Positions 9,970 to 18,076 of a stretch of DNA of 64,000 nt are shown piece by piece. This stretch comes from Polaribacter sejongensis (lineage in GTDB: Bacteria; Bacteroidota; Bacteroidia; Flavobacteriales; Flavobacteriaceae): contig NZ_CP150667.1 in NCBI RefSeq assembly GCF_038024065.1, forward strand, positions 4,099,501-4,163,500, in the 5' to 3' direction. The translations under genes and the position numbers were made by a program. How positions within the stretch are numbered: position 1 is the stretch's first letter; each line of letters opens with the position of its first letter. The notes beneath the pieces were generated by a model. The model was given only the letters and a program-made list of their open reading frames with translations, was not told the DNA's origin and searched no databases.

Positions 9970-11460
9970 ATGAAAAAAATAGTAACTATTATTTCTGCCT
10001 TTTTTTTATTAGCAACAATTAGTTGTACTTCCACTAAAGATAAGAGCAATTCTAAAACAGTAGCAAAAACAACTTCAACTATTGAAACTCCTGCAAGACC
10101 AAACATTTTATTTATTTTATGTGATGATTTGGGATATTCAGATGTCGGTTTTAATGGATCTAAAGACATACCAACACCCAATTTAGATGCCTTGGCAAAT
10201 AACGGAACTATTTTTACTTCTGCTTATGTAGCACATCCTTTTTGTGGACCAAGTAGAGCAGCATTAATGACGGGTAGATATCCACATGAAATTGGAGCTC
10301 AATTTAACCTACCTCCAAATAGTGGAGAAACTATTAAGAAAGGAATCTCTTTAGAAGAAACTTTTATTAGTAAAGTGTTAGATGAAGCAGGTTATAATAC
10401 TGGTGCAATTGGTAAATGGCATTTAGGTTCTAATCCAGAATTTCATCCAAATGTAAGAGGTTTTGATGATTTCTTTGGTTTTTTAGGAGGAGGACATAAT
10501 TATTTTCCAGAGCAATATAGAAAAGCGTATGCACAACAAGAAGCTAATGGAAATAAATTAATTTGGGATTATTTACATCCATTAGAGCACAATGGTAAAC
10601 AAATAAAAGAAACAGAATATTTAACAGATGCCTTTTCTAGAGAAGCGGTTCGTTTTATTACAGATGCTGGTAAAAACGAAGATCCTTTTTTCTTATATCT
10701 TGCATACAATGCACCTCATACACCTTTAGAAGCAAAAGAAGAAGATCTTAAGTTGTTTTCTCATATAAAAGATAAAAAAAGAAGAACCTATGCTGCTATG
10801 GTGTATGCTGTAGATCGTGGAGTTAAAAGAATTTTACAATCATTAAAAGATTCTAATCAGTTAGAAAATACTTTAATTATCTTTTTAAGTGATAACGGAG
10901 GAAAAACGACTTCTGGAGCAACAAATTTTCCTTTAAAAGAAGGAAAAGGAAGTGCTTATGAAGGCGGTTATAGAGTTCCTATGTTTTTCAATTGGCCAAA
11001 TGTTGTGCCTGCGGGGAATACGTTTAATGCCCCAGTTTCTGCTTTAGATTTTTATCCAACTTTAGCAAAATTAGCAGGAGCAGAAATTCCTACAGGAAAA
11101 AAACTAGATGGTAAAAATATTTGGGATAATTTTTTAATGAATAAAGATTCTTATAAAGATGATAATATTTTTGTGATGCGTCACAGAAATGGTTTTAGTG
11201 ATGTTGGTGTTCGAAAAAATGATTGGAAAGCTGTAAAAGCATACAATCAAAAATGGAAATTGTTCAATATTACAAATGATATTGAAGAGAAAAATGATGT
11301 AAAAAATCAACATCCAGAAATCTTACAAGATTTAGTAAAAGATGCAGAAGATTGGAGTAAATTACATATTCAACCATTTTGGTGGCACAATGTAAAAACG
11401 GGTGTTGAATGGAAAAAAGATAATATGCCAAAGTTTGATGAAACTTTTAAATTAGATTAA
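9970..11460 (+). CDS. Family S1 sulfatase, lipoprotein (S1_19-like group)
   Basis: 496 residues, lipobox ISC (Cys19). FGly motif CGPSR with Cys92 in VAHPFCGPSRAALMTGRYPH; metal Asp52/Asp53 in CDDLGYSDVGFNG; GKWHLGSNP, FFGFLGGGHNYFP and LSDNGGKTTSGA are present. It is closely related to the sulfatases at 14854 and 33528, which share the AHPFCGPSR and GFLGGG(H/K)NYF blocks, so the three form a paralog group. Assignment to S1_19 (galactan sulfatases of carrageenan loci) is an inference from these motifs and the context. It stands alone between a terminator and the AraC gene. Confidence 0.9.
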   Translation: MKKIVTIISAFFLLATISCTSTKDKSNSKTVAKTTSTIETPARPNILFILCDDLGYSDVGFNGSKDIPTPNLDALANNGTIFTSAYVAHPFCGPSRAALMTGRYPHEIGAQFNLPPNSGETIKKGISLEETFISKVLDEAGYNTGAIGKWHLGSNPEFHPNVRGFDDFFGFLGGGHNYFPEQYRKAYAQQEANGNKLIWDYLHPLEHNGKQIKETEYLTDAFSREAVRFITDAGKNEDPFFLYLAYNAPHTPLEAKEEDLKLFSHIKDKKRRTYAAMVYAVDRGVKRILQSLKDSNQLENTLIIFLSDNGGKTTSGATNFPLKEGKGSAYEGGYRVPMFFNWPNVVPAGNTFNAPVSALDFYPTLAKLAGAEIPTGKKLDGKNIWDNFLMNKDSYKDDNIFVMRHRNGFSDVGVRKNDWKAVKAYNQKWKLFNITNDIEEKNDVKNQHPEILQDLVKDAEDWSKLHIQPFWWHNVKTGVEWKKDNMPKFDETFKLD

Positions 11461-11539
11461 AGGTTTATTTTGTTTTTTTATCAATGTTTATTGAATTAGT
11501 GAGTTAAAAATAGGAATTCAATTTCAAAAAATATTTTAT

Positions 11540-11547
11540 TATATTTG
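11540..11547 (+). promoter_or_regulatory. -7 promoter element just before the AraC-type gene
   Basis: TATATTTG is a perfect match to the Bacteroidetes -7 consensus TAnnTTTG and ends only 6 bp before the ATG at 11554. If used, the transcript would be leaderless or nearly so. No good TTG -33 box lies at the usual spacing. Confidence 0.45.
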
Positions 11548-11553
11548 TTAACA

Positions 11554-12420
11554 ATGAAACTCGTATTAAAAAAATCTGATACCCCTGTAAATAAAAAACT
11601 AGACATTTATACAAGAGATGTTCCTTGTTTAGATGCTGCGTGGCATTATCATAAAGAATTCGAATTACTGTATATTTCTAAAAGTAACGGAATTCGTTTT
11701 GTAGGTGATAGTGTTGCTCCTTTTTTTGCAGGAGATTTAGTTTTGGTTGGGTCTTATCTGCCACATTTGTGGAGGAATGATCCTTCTTATTACGAAGAAG
11801 AAAGTACCAAAGAGGTAAAGACTATTGTAACTAAATTTACAGACGATTTTTTAGGAAATGAGATTCTTCAAATGCCAGATTTTTACAACGTAAAAAAAAT
11901 ATTAGAAGAATGTAAGTTTGGTTTGTCTTTTGGAGAAAATGTGAGTAAGTTTTTACATAACGATATTATGTCACTTCCAAGATTGTCATCAACAGAAAAG
12001 CACATTAAAATTTTAAGTATTTTACATAAATTATCTTTGGTTGATAAAAAAGATAAAACAGTTTTATCATCCTCAGACATGAGGCAGACAACAACCACTG
12101 AAAGTTCTGAGCGTATAGATACGGTTTTAAAATTTATATCAGATAACTATGCTTCTAGTATTAGTTTAGACGATATTTCTAATGTTGCTTGCATGACAAC
12201 AAATTCTTTTTGTAGGTTTTTTAAAAAAATGACGAATAAATCATTTACCCAGTTTTTAAATGAAATTCGTATTCGAAATGCTTCTAGAATCTTGGTGCAA
12301 GAAAATTTACCAGTTTCAGAAATCTGTTATATTGTTGGTTTTAATTCAATTACTAATTTTAATAAACAATTTAAACAGATAATGGGTTCTACTCCAAAGA
12401 AGTTTAGAGAAGATATCTAG
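11554..12420 (+). CDS. AraC-family transcriptional regulator
   Basis: 288 residues from ATG 11554; a TTG at 11545 would add three residues and is not needed. The N-terminal half is a cupin-like sensor domain (WHYHKEFELLYISK, GDLVLVGSYLPHLWRND). The C-terminal 100 residues carry the two helix-turn-helix motifs of AraC proteins (SLDDISNVACMTTNSFCRFFKK and PVSEICYIVGFNSITNFNKQFK, ending GSTPKKFRED). It has no signal peptide or membrane segment, so it is a cytoplasmic one-component regulator. It is the only AraC-type protein in the window, lies inside the PUL, and is the best candidate to bind the 21-bp direct repeats described here. The inducer is unknown, probably a monosaccharide. Confidence 0.92.
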   Translation: MKLVLKKSDTPVNKKLDIYTRDVPCLDAAWHYHKEFELLYISKSNGIRFVGDSVAPFFAGDLVLVGSYLPHLWRNDPSYYEEESTKEVKTIVTKFTDDFLGNEILQMPDFYNVKKILEECKFGLSFGENVSKFLHNDIMSLPRLSSTEKHIKILSILHKLSLVDKKDKTVLSSSDMRQTTTTESSERIDTVLKFISDNYASSISLDDISNVACMTTNSFCRFFKKMTNKSFTQFLNEIRIRNASRILVQENLPVSEICYIVGFNSITNFNKQFKQIMGSTPKKFREDI

Positions 12421-12498
12421 TCTCTTATTTCTTTTTTATTTAAGTACAATAACAGTTTTCCTTTATTTTATAAAGAGTATATTTTTTATCAATCACAA

Positions 12499-12528
12499 AA
12501 TGGTAGCTTATGATAATAAGCTACCATT
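12499..12528 (+). terminator. Hairpin between the AraC gene and the GH16 gene
   Basis: AAATGGTAGCTTAT pairs with ATAAGCTACCATTT around a short loop. There is no long T run after it, so it is a weak or bidirectional terminator at best. The right arm contains the first half-site of operator site 2 (GATAATAAG at 12512), so hairpin and operator overlap. Confidence 0.5.
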
Positions 12529-12576
12529 TGTGGTTAATATTAGCTTAATTCTATGCTAATTTATCATGTATTTTTG
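12512..12576 (+). promoter_or_regulatory. Putative PUL operator and promoter, site 2 (T9SS GH16/sulfatase unit)
   Basis: GATAATAAG at 12512 and GTTAATAT at 12533 are 21 bp apart. TATTTTTG, a perfect TAnnTTTG box, starts at 12569, 36 bp after the second half-site. The second half-site is one base off G(G/A)TAA. The start codon at 12596 leaves a leader of only about 15 bases. I looked here because the other sites predicted it. Confidence 0.5.
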
Positions 12577-12595
12577 GCGTTAAACTAAAATATAC

Positions 12596-14842
12596 ATGTA
12601 TTTAACAAAACTGCATTTTCCGACAACTTTTAAATATAGTGTTGCTTTCATGATGATATCATTATGGGGTTTTACTATAAATGGACAAACATTGCCATTC
12701 TCTGATCCTCAAAATACAGGAGATTGGATTTTAAACACTGATATTTCAGACGAATTTGAAGCAGCTACTATAAATGAAGATCAATGGTTAATTCAGGGTA
12801 GAAATGGAAAATATCAATCTAATTTTATAGGTAGAGTTCCTGCTCAGTTTTCTACAGATAATGCAATTTTAGAAGACGGAAAGTTGAAAATTCTTACAAA
12901 ATGGGAACCAGATTATCCATTTACAAAAGATAATAGTGGCAATCAATTAGGTGTGTATAATGGAGTGTCTAAACCAATAACTACTGCGGCTGTAATTAGT
13001 AAAAAACAATTTCAATATGGATATATGGAAATTAAATCTAAAGCAGCAAATGCAGAAATAACAAGTGCTTTTTGGACTACAGGTCCAGGACCAGGAAAAC
13101 CAGGTGGAGCAGCTGAATTAGACATGTTCGAAATGTTTGGAGGTCATAAAACCAACGACGCTTGGAAAAAAAGGTTAAAGCTTAATATTATCAGTTGGGA
13201 CCCAAATAATGAAATTTTTAAAGAACAAAAAGAACTTGGTAAAATAGGTACAACACATACAAGAAATATACAAGCAGCAAATAATACAGCAGATGATTTT
13301 CATGTATATGGTTTTGAGTGGACTGCAGAATATATAAAAGTTTACATTGATGGTGTTTTACATCCAGATGGTACAATTTTAAAATCTGTTTTAACAAAAA
13401 ACGGAGCAGAACCAGATAGATGGGTAACAGATGTTCCTTCTTGGATTTGGTTTGATTCTGAAACTTTCCCTTGGTTAGGTTTGCCAGATGCTTCAGATTT
13501 GCAGACTCCAGCAGAATATCAAATAGAATATATTAGAGTTTGGCAAAAACAAACAGGTAAAATATCTATTATTGGAACTACTGATGCTATTGAAGGAACT
13601 ACTGATGGAAGTTTTAAAGTAGCATTACCAAACGGCGAGATTGCTACAGAAGATATTAATGTTACCTATTCAGTGGATGGAAGTGCAACGGAAGGAACAG
13701 ATTATACTACAATACCAAGAACAGTTACTATAGCAAGCGGAACGAATTCATCTGAAATAATTATTGACGCTGTTGAAGACGGAATTGAAGAAGATCCAGA
13801 AACAGTTACCATTACTTTACAGTCTTCTAGTTCTAAAACAGTAGATACAACTGTAGTGAGTATTTCTATATCAGATTTTGTTGCATCTACAACGTTAACG
13901 GCTGGAGACATTGCAATAGTAGGTTGGAAATCTGTAAGCGGAAAGCTTGCGTTTATGCTTTTAAAAGATATTAGTGCAACAACAAAATTATCAATTTCTA
14001 ATAGGTCTTGGAGCAATGCTTCTAATGGATTTATAGGAGATTTTACGGTTGATGATATTTGGACTTGGACTGCAGGAAGTGAGTATAAAACTGGAGATAT
14101 TTTGATGTTAGATTCAGACGGACAAATTAAACAAGTTGTTGGTAATACTGAAGTTGTCGTAGGTACAACTGCTCATGATTATACAGGGAAAGTAGATCAA
14201 ACAAGTGATGGCGATTTTGATATCTCGGTAAACGGAGAAGGAATCTTGATTTTTCAGGCAGATCCTTTTGCATTACCAACAAACGGAAATTCGACAGCGT
14301 GGATAGCGGGTATAAATACTTCTCAAGGTTGGGGAGTTGGTGGAGGGAATTCCTATAGCGAATTACCATTTGCCTTAACAAACGGCATAAATGCAAATAG
14401 TGTTGGAGAGAAACACGATTTTGGCGTTTATAAAGGTGCTTTATCTGGCACACCTACGCAATTAAGAGCAAGTATTAATAATGCAAGTAATTGGATTTTC
14501 TCTGAAGATACAACCTACAATTTGTGGTCATTCAATAAAACGATTAATGATACTGCAGGAGATATTGGTATTGCTGGTACTTTGCTTGTATCAACGCAAT
14601 CTAAAGGTCAATTTACTATTTTTCCTAACCCAGCAAATGAGGAACTTTCTATTAATTTTGGAGAGGCACAACAGACTTTAGAAATAGAGATTTTTGCGGC
14701 CTTAGGGAAATCAGTAAAAAAAGTAAAGGAAAGTAATGTTCTTAACTCTAAGTTAAGTGTTTCTAACCTATCATCAGGAACCTACATTCTATCAATTATA
14801 TCAGAAAATACGAAACAAACTAAAAGAATCATTATTAAATAG
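12596..14842 (+). CDS. Secreted multidomain GH16 with Calx-beta, repeat module and T9SS sorting domain
   Basis: 748 residues. A signal peptide (residues 1-30, ending GFTINGQ) is followed by a GH16 catalytic domain (about 34-320) with ELDMFE (Glu174, Asp176, Glu179). Next come a Calx-beta domain (about 325-430; EGTDYTT, IIIDAVEDGIEEDPETVTI), a module of about 200 residues (432-650) almost shared with the next gene, and a C-terminal T9SS sorting domain (FPNPANEELSINF...GTYILSI...KRIIIK). It is expected at the cell surface or in the medium, making the first cuts in the galactan. It is the only GH16 in the window with T9SS export. The next gene starts 12 bp later. Confidence 0.9.
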   Translation: MYLTKLHFPTTFKYSVAFMMISLWGFTINGQTLPFSDPQNTGDWILNTDISDEFEAATINEDQWLIQGRNGKYQSNFIGRVPAQFSTDNAILEDGKLKILTKWEPDYPFTKDNSGNQLGVYNGVSKPITTAAVISKKQFQYGYMEIKSKAANAEITSAFWTTGPGPGKPGGAAELDMFEMFGGHKTNDAWKKRLKLNIISWDPNNEIFKEQKELGKIGTTHTRNIQAANNTADDFHVYGFEWTAEYIKVYIDGVLHPDGTILKSVLTKNGAEPDRWVTDVPSWIWFDSETFPWLGLPDASDLQTPAEYQIEYIRVWQKQTGKISIIGTTDAIEGTTDGSFKVALPNGEIATEDINVTYSVDGSATEGTDYTTIPRTVTIASGTNSSEIIIDAVEDGIEEDPETVTITLQSSSSKTVDTTVVSISISDFVASTTLTAGDIAIVGWKSVSGKLAFMLLKDISATTKLSISNRSWSNASNGFIGDFTVDDIWTWTAGSEYKTGDILMLDSDGQIKQVVGNTEVVVGTTAHDYTGKVDQTSDGDFDISVNGEGILIFQADPFALPTNGNSTAWIAGINTSQGWGVGGGNSYSELPFALTNGINANSVGEKHDFGVYKGALSGTPTQLRASINNASNWIFSEDTTYNLWSFNKTINDTAGDIGIAGTLLVSTQSKGQFTIFPNPANEELSINFGEAQQTLEIEIFAALGKSVKKVKESNVLNSKLSVSNLSSGTYILSIISENTKQTKRIIIK

Positions 14843-14853
14843 AAACTGAAACT

Positions 14854-17820
14854 ATGAAAAACAATTACTTTAAATATTATATATTCTTTTTTACAATCCT
14901 AATTTCGGGGAGTAACTATGCGCAAACGCAAGGAACAAAACCAAACATCATAGTAATTTTAGCGGATGATTTAGGCTATGGAGATGTAGGTTTTAACAGA
15001 GATGGAAGTTTTCCTGAAGACAGAGGAGTGATTCCAACACCCAATATAGATGCTTTGGCAAATAACGGAGTTGTTTTAAAAAATGCACACGTTGCCCATC
15101 CATTTTGTGGACCAAGTAGGGTTGCCATCTTAACAGGTATGATGCCTCACAGAATTGGCGCACAATATAATTTACCTAATGATATTACATCTACTTTAGG
15201 TGTGCCCACTAATGAAACTTATTTTTCTACAGTACTTAAAACTGCTAATTACAACACAGCTGCTTTTGGTAAATGGCATTTAGGTTTTAAAGATGGAGCT
15301 TATCAGCCTTTAGATAGAGGATTTGATTATTTCTTTGGTTTCTTAGGAGGTGGAAAAAATTACTTCGAAAGTGTTTATGAAGATGGTTTTTATAACAGAT
15401 TAGGAGGTAGCAATCCTGTTACAAACGAATATCAAGATCCAATTTGGAGAGATAGAGGTTATGTTGCAGAAAGTGAATTTAGTGATGCTGAAAATGAAGA
15501 TTACTTAACAGATTTGCTTACAGATGAAGCAATTCAGTATCAAAATAGTGTGAGTGGTTCTACAGAACCGTATTTTATGTATTTATCTTACAATGCACCA
15601 CACACTCCTTTACAAGCTCCGGCCGCAGAAGAATCTCAGTTTAAATTAGACAATCCTAATTTTGAAAGCTTAATTAGAAATAGTCCATACATTACAGAAT
15701 CTAACCCTGTAAATAAGGAATCTGATCCTGTTAAGAAAGCAGAATTGATAGAAAAGTTTGTGCAAGCTCGTATTACCTATGCTACAATGGTAACCAATAT
15801 GGATACCAATATAGGAAAACTTGTTACAGAACTTAAAAAAGACATGACTAAATTTAACAATACGGTTATTATATTTTTAAGTGATAATGGTGGTTATACA
15901 CACAGTAAAGGTGCTGTAAACTGGCCCTTAGATGCAGGAAAAGGAAGTGTAAAAGAAGGTGGACATAAAGTACCAATGTTTGTGCATTGGCCAGATAAAA
16001 TTACAGGTGGTGCTACGTATAATCATCAAATTAGCTCTTTAGATTTGTATCCAACTTTAGTTGGTTTAGCAGGAGCAACTGTACCTACAGAAAAAACTAT
16101 TGATGGGGTAGATTTTATGGATAAGTTAATTGCAGGACAAGATGCAAGACCAGATGATGGTATATTGTTGATGAGACCACAAAATGGGTTCCATAATGGC
16201 GGAATTGCTTATGACAAATGGAAAATTGTAAAAACAGCAAATGGTGGTCAGTGGAATTTATTTGACATTTCTACAGATCCGGGAGAAGAAACTAACGTTA
16301 GAAATAGCGAGCCAAATGGAGATGAAATTGTGCAAACTATTTTAGACAATGCAATTGCAAAAGTGGTTGATTTTAAAGATGTAAAACCTGCCTGGTATGA
16401 TAATGATAATGAAGACGTAGATGGAGATGGAGTAGGAGACGGTCATGTACATAGTTTTCTTTGGGAAGACGGAACTTTACCTGGTTATGACAGACTTTTT
16501 GAAACTCCATTATTAAAACTAGAAGGAGAATTGAGTGAAATTACAATAGCTAAAACTACAGATGCTATAGAAGGAGGAGTAAATGGTGTTTTTACAATTA
16601 GTTTACCAGAAGGGGTAAATGCTACCGAAAATATAGACATTACGTATACTGTAAGTGGCGTTGCAACTGACGGTACAGACTACACATCATTATCTGGAAC
16701 AACTACTATTTCTAATGGAACAAACGCTGCTCAAATAATTATTGATGCTGCAGAAGATGGATTAGAAGAAATAAGTGAAACGGTTATTATTACATTAACA
16801 GCAACAACTTTTGGTAGTATAAAGAATGCAACTGCAGAAATTAATATTTTTGATGTTATTGCGTCTACAACTTTAACTGCAGGAGATATTGCAATTGTAG
16901 GTTGGAAATCTGGTAAAGGGAAATTGGCATTTATGCTTTTAAAAGACATTAGCGCAACAACCAAGCTATCTATTTCTAATAGAACTTGGAACAATGCTTC
17001 AAATGAATTTACAGGAGATTATAGCGTAGATGATATTTGGACTTGGGCTGCAGGTGCAGCTTTTAATACAGGAGATCTTTTTATTTTAGATGATGATGGC
17101 CTGGTTAAACATGTAGTAAATAATGCAGAAGAGGTGGTAGGTACAACTACTCATGATTATACAGGGAAAGTTGCGGAAGCAAGTGATGGAGATTTCGATT
17201 TTTCTGTAAATGGAGAAGGTATCTTAATTTTTCAAGCAGATCCATTTGCGCTTCCAGCGGATGCAAATTCAACTGTATGGATAACAGGAATAAATACTGC
17301 TCTAGGATGGGGTAACGGAGGCGGAAACTCTGCTTGTGAATTACCAACAGCTTTAACCAATGGAGTAAATGCTAATACTGTAGGTAAAAAACATGATTTC
17401 GGAGTTTATACAGGTGCTTTATCGGGTACGTCATCGCAATTAAGAGCAAGTATTAATAATGTTAATAACTGGTCGTTTTCTGAAGATACAGCATACAACT
17501 TGTGGAGTTTTGATAAAACCTCTAGCAATACTTCAGGTAATATTGGTACAGCAGGTACTTTAAGTACGACAGATCAACTTTTAAAAAAATTAAGTATTTT
17601 TCCAAATCCTTCTGGCAATTTTTTAAACGTAAATTATAGCGGAACTTTAAGTGAATTAGAAGTCGAGATTTTTACAGCGTCTGGTAAGTCGGTTAAAAAA
17701 GTAAAAGAAACCAATGCAAATAACCCAAGAATAGATGTTTCTAATTTATCGTCTGGAATCTATATTATAAAAATTAAAACAGACGAAAACCTTCTCATTA
17801 AAAAGATCATTAAATTATAA
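14854..17820 (+). CDS. Secreted multidomain S1 sulfatase with Calx-beta, repeat module and T9SS sorting domain
   Basis: 988 residues, about twice the size of a plain sulfatase. Signal peptide (ends NYAQ, about 24), sulfatase domain (about 28-530) with FGly motif CGPSR (Cys85) and metal Asp38/Asp39, Calx-beta domain (about 545-660), a module of about 200 residues starting TTLTAGDIAIVGWKSG that closely matches the preceding GH16, and a T9SS C-terminal domain (IFPNPSGNFLNV...IYIIKIK). It should work outside the cell on the intact polymer. It is 12 bp downstream of the GH16, so both are co-expressed and co-exported. An aspartate-rich segment (DNDNEDVDGDGVGDG) near residue 525 looks like a calcium-binding linker. 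Confidence 0.9.
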   Translation: MKNNYFKYYIFFFTILISGSNYAQTQGTKPNIIVILADDLGYGDVGFNRDGSFPEDRGVIPTPNIDALANNGVVLKNAHVAHPFCGPSRVAILTGMMPHRIGAQYNLPNDITSTLGVPTNETYFSTVLKTANYNTAAFGKWHLGFKDGAYQPLDRGFDYFFGFLGGGKNYFESVYEDGFYNRLGGSNPVTNEYQDPIWRDRGYVAESEFSDAENEDYLTDLLTDEAIQYQNSVSGSTEPYFMYLSYNAPHTPLQAPAAEESQFKLDNPNFESLIRNSPYITESNPVNKESDPVKKAELIEKFVQARITYATMVTNMDTNIGKLVTELKKDMTKFNNTVIIFLSDNGGYTHSKGAVNWPLDAGKGSVKEGGHKVPMFVHWPDKITGGATYNHQISSLDLYPTLVGLAGATVPTEKTIDGVDFMDKLIAGQDARPDDGILLMRPQNGFHNGGIAYDKWKIVKTANGGQWNLFDISTDPGEETNVRNSEPNGDEIVQTILDNAIAKVVDFKDVKPAWYDNDNEDVDGDGVGDGHVHSFLWEDGTLPGYDRLFETPLLKLEGELSEITIAKTTDAIEGGVNGVFTISLPEGVNATENIDITYTVSGVATDGTDYTSLSGTTTISNGTNAAQIIIDAAEDGLEEISETVIITLTATTFGSIKNATAEINIFDVIASTTLTAGDIAIVGWKSGKGKLAFMLLKDISATTKLSISNRTWNNASNEFTGDYSVDDIWTWAAGAAFNTGDLFILDDDGLVKHVVNNAEEVVGTTTHDYTGKVAEASDGDFDFSVNGEGILIFQADPFALPADANSTVWITGINTALGWGNGGGNSACELPTALTNGVNANTVGKKHDFGVYTGALSGTSSQLRASINNVNNWSFSEDTAYNLWSFDKTSSNTSGNIGTAGTLSTTDQLLKKLSIFPNPSGNFLNVNYSGTLSELEVEIFTASGKSVKKVKETNANNPRIDVSNLSSGIYIIKIKTDENLLIKKIIKL

Positions 17821-17846
17821 TTAAGAGATTTTTTTTTCAACTAAGG

Positions 17847-17875
17847 ACTCGCAATATTTATTGCGAGTTTTTTTG
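17847..17875 (+). terminator. Rho-independent terminator
   Basis: ACTCGCAATA and TATTGCGAGT form a perfect stem with a short loop, followed by a run of seven T. It closes the GH16/sulfatase unit. Confidence 0.85.
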
Positions 17876-17950
17876 TAAATAAACCTTGTATCAACTTGTA
17901 GTTGTAAAAATAAAACAAGTTTTTATGTGGTTAATTTAACATATAATTAA

Positions 17951-18015
17951 GGTAAATTAGTGTCAACAAGAGGTAAGATTCATAAAAATAAGGTGGTTTA
18001 TTTTTTGGAAATTTG
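17951..18015 (+). promoter_or_regulatory. Putative PUL operator and promoter, site 3 (susC 1)
   Basis: GGTAAATTAG at 17951 and GGTAAGATT at 17972 are direct repeats 21 bp apart. GAAATTTG (5 of 6 bases of the -7 box) starts at 18008, 36 bp later. The 13-mer TTAATTTAACATA about 20 bp upstream recurs at the same relative place before the second susC. The start codon is at 18077. Confidence 0.65.
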
Positions 18016-18076
18016 AATAATGAATTGATTTTTTATCAAATTCATAATTTATAATAATTCAAAAAACCAAATAATT

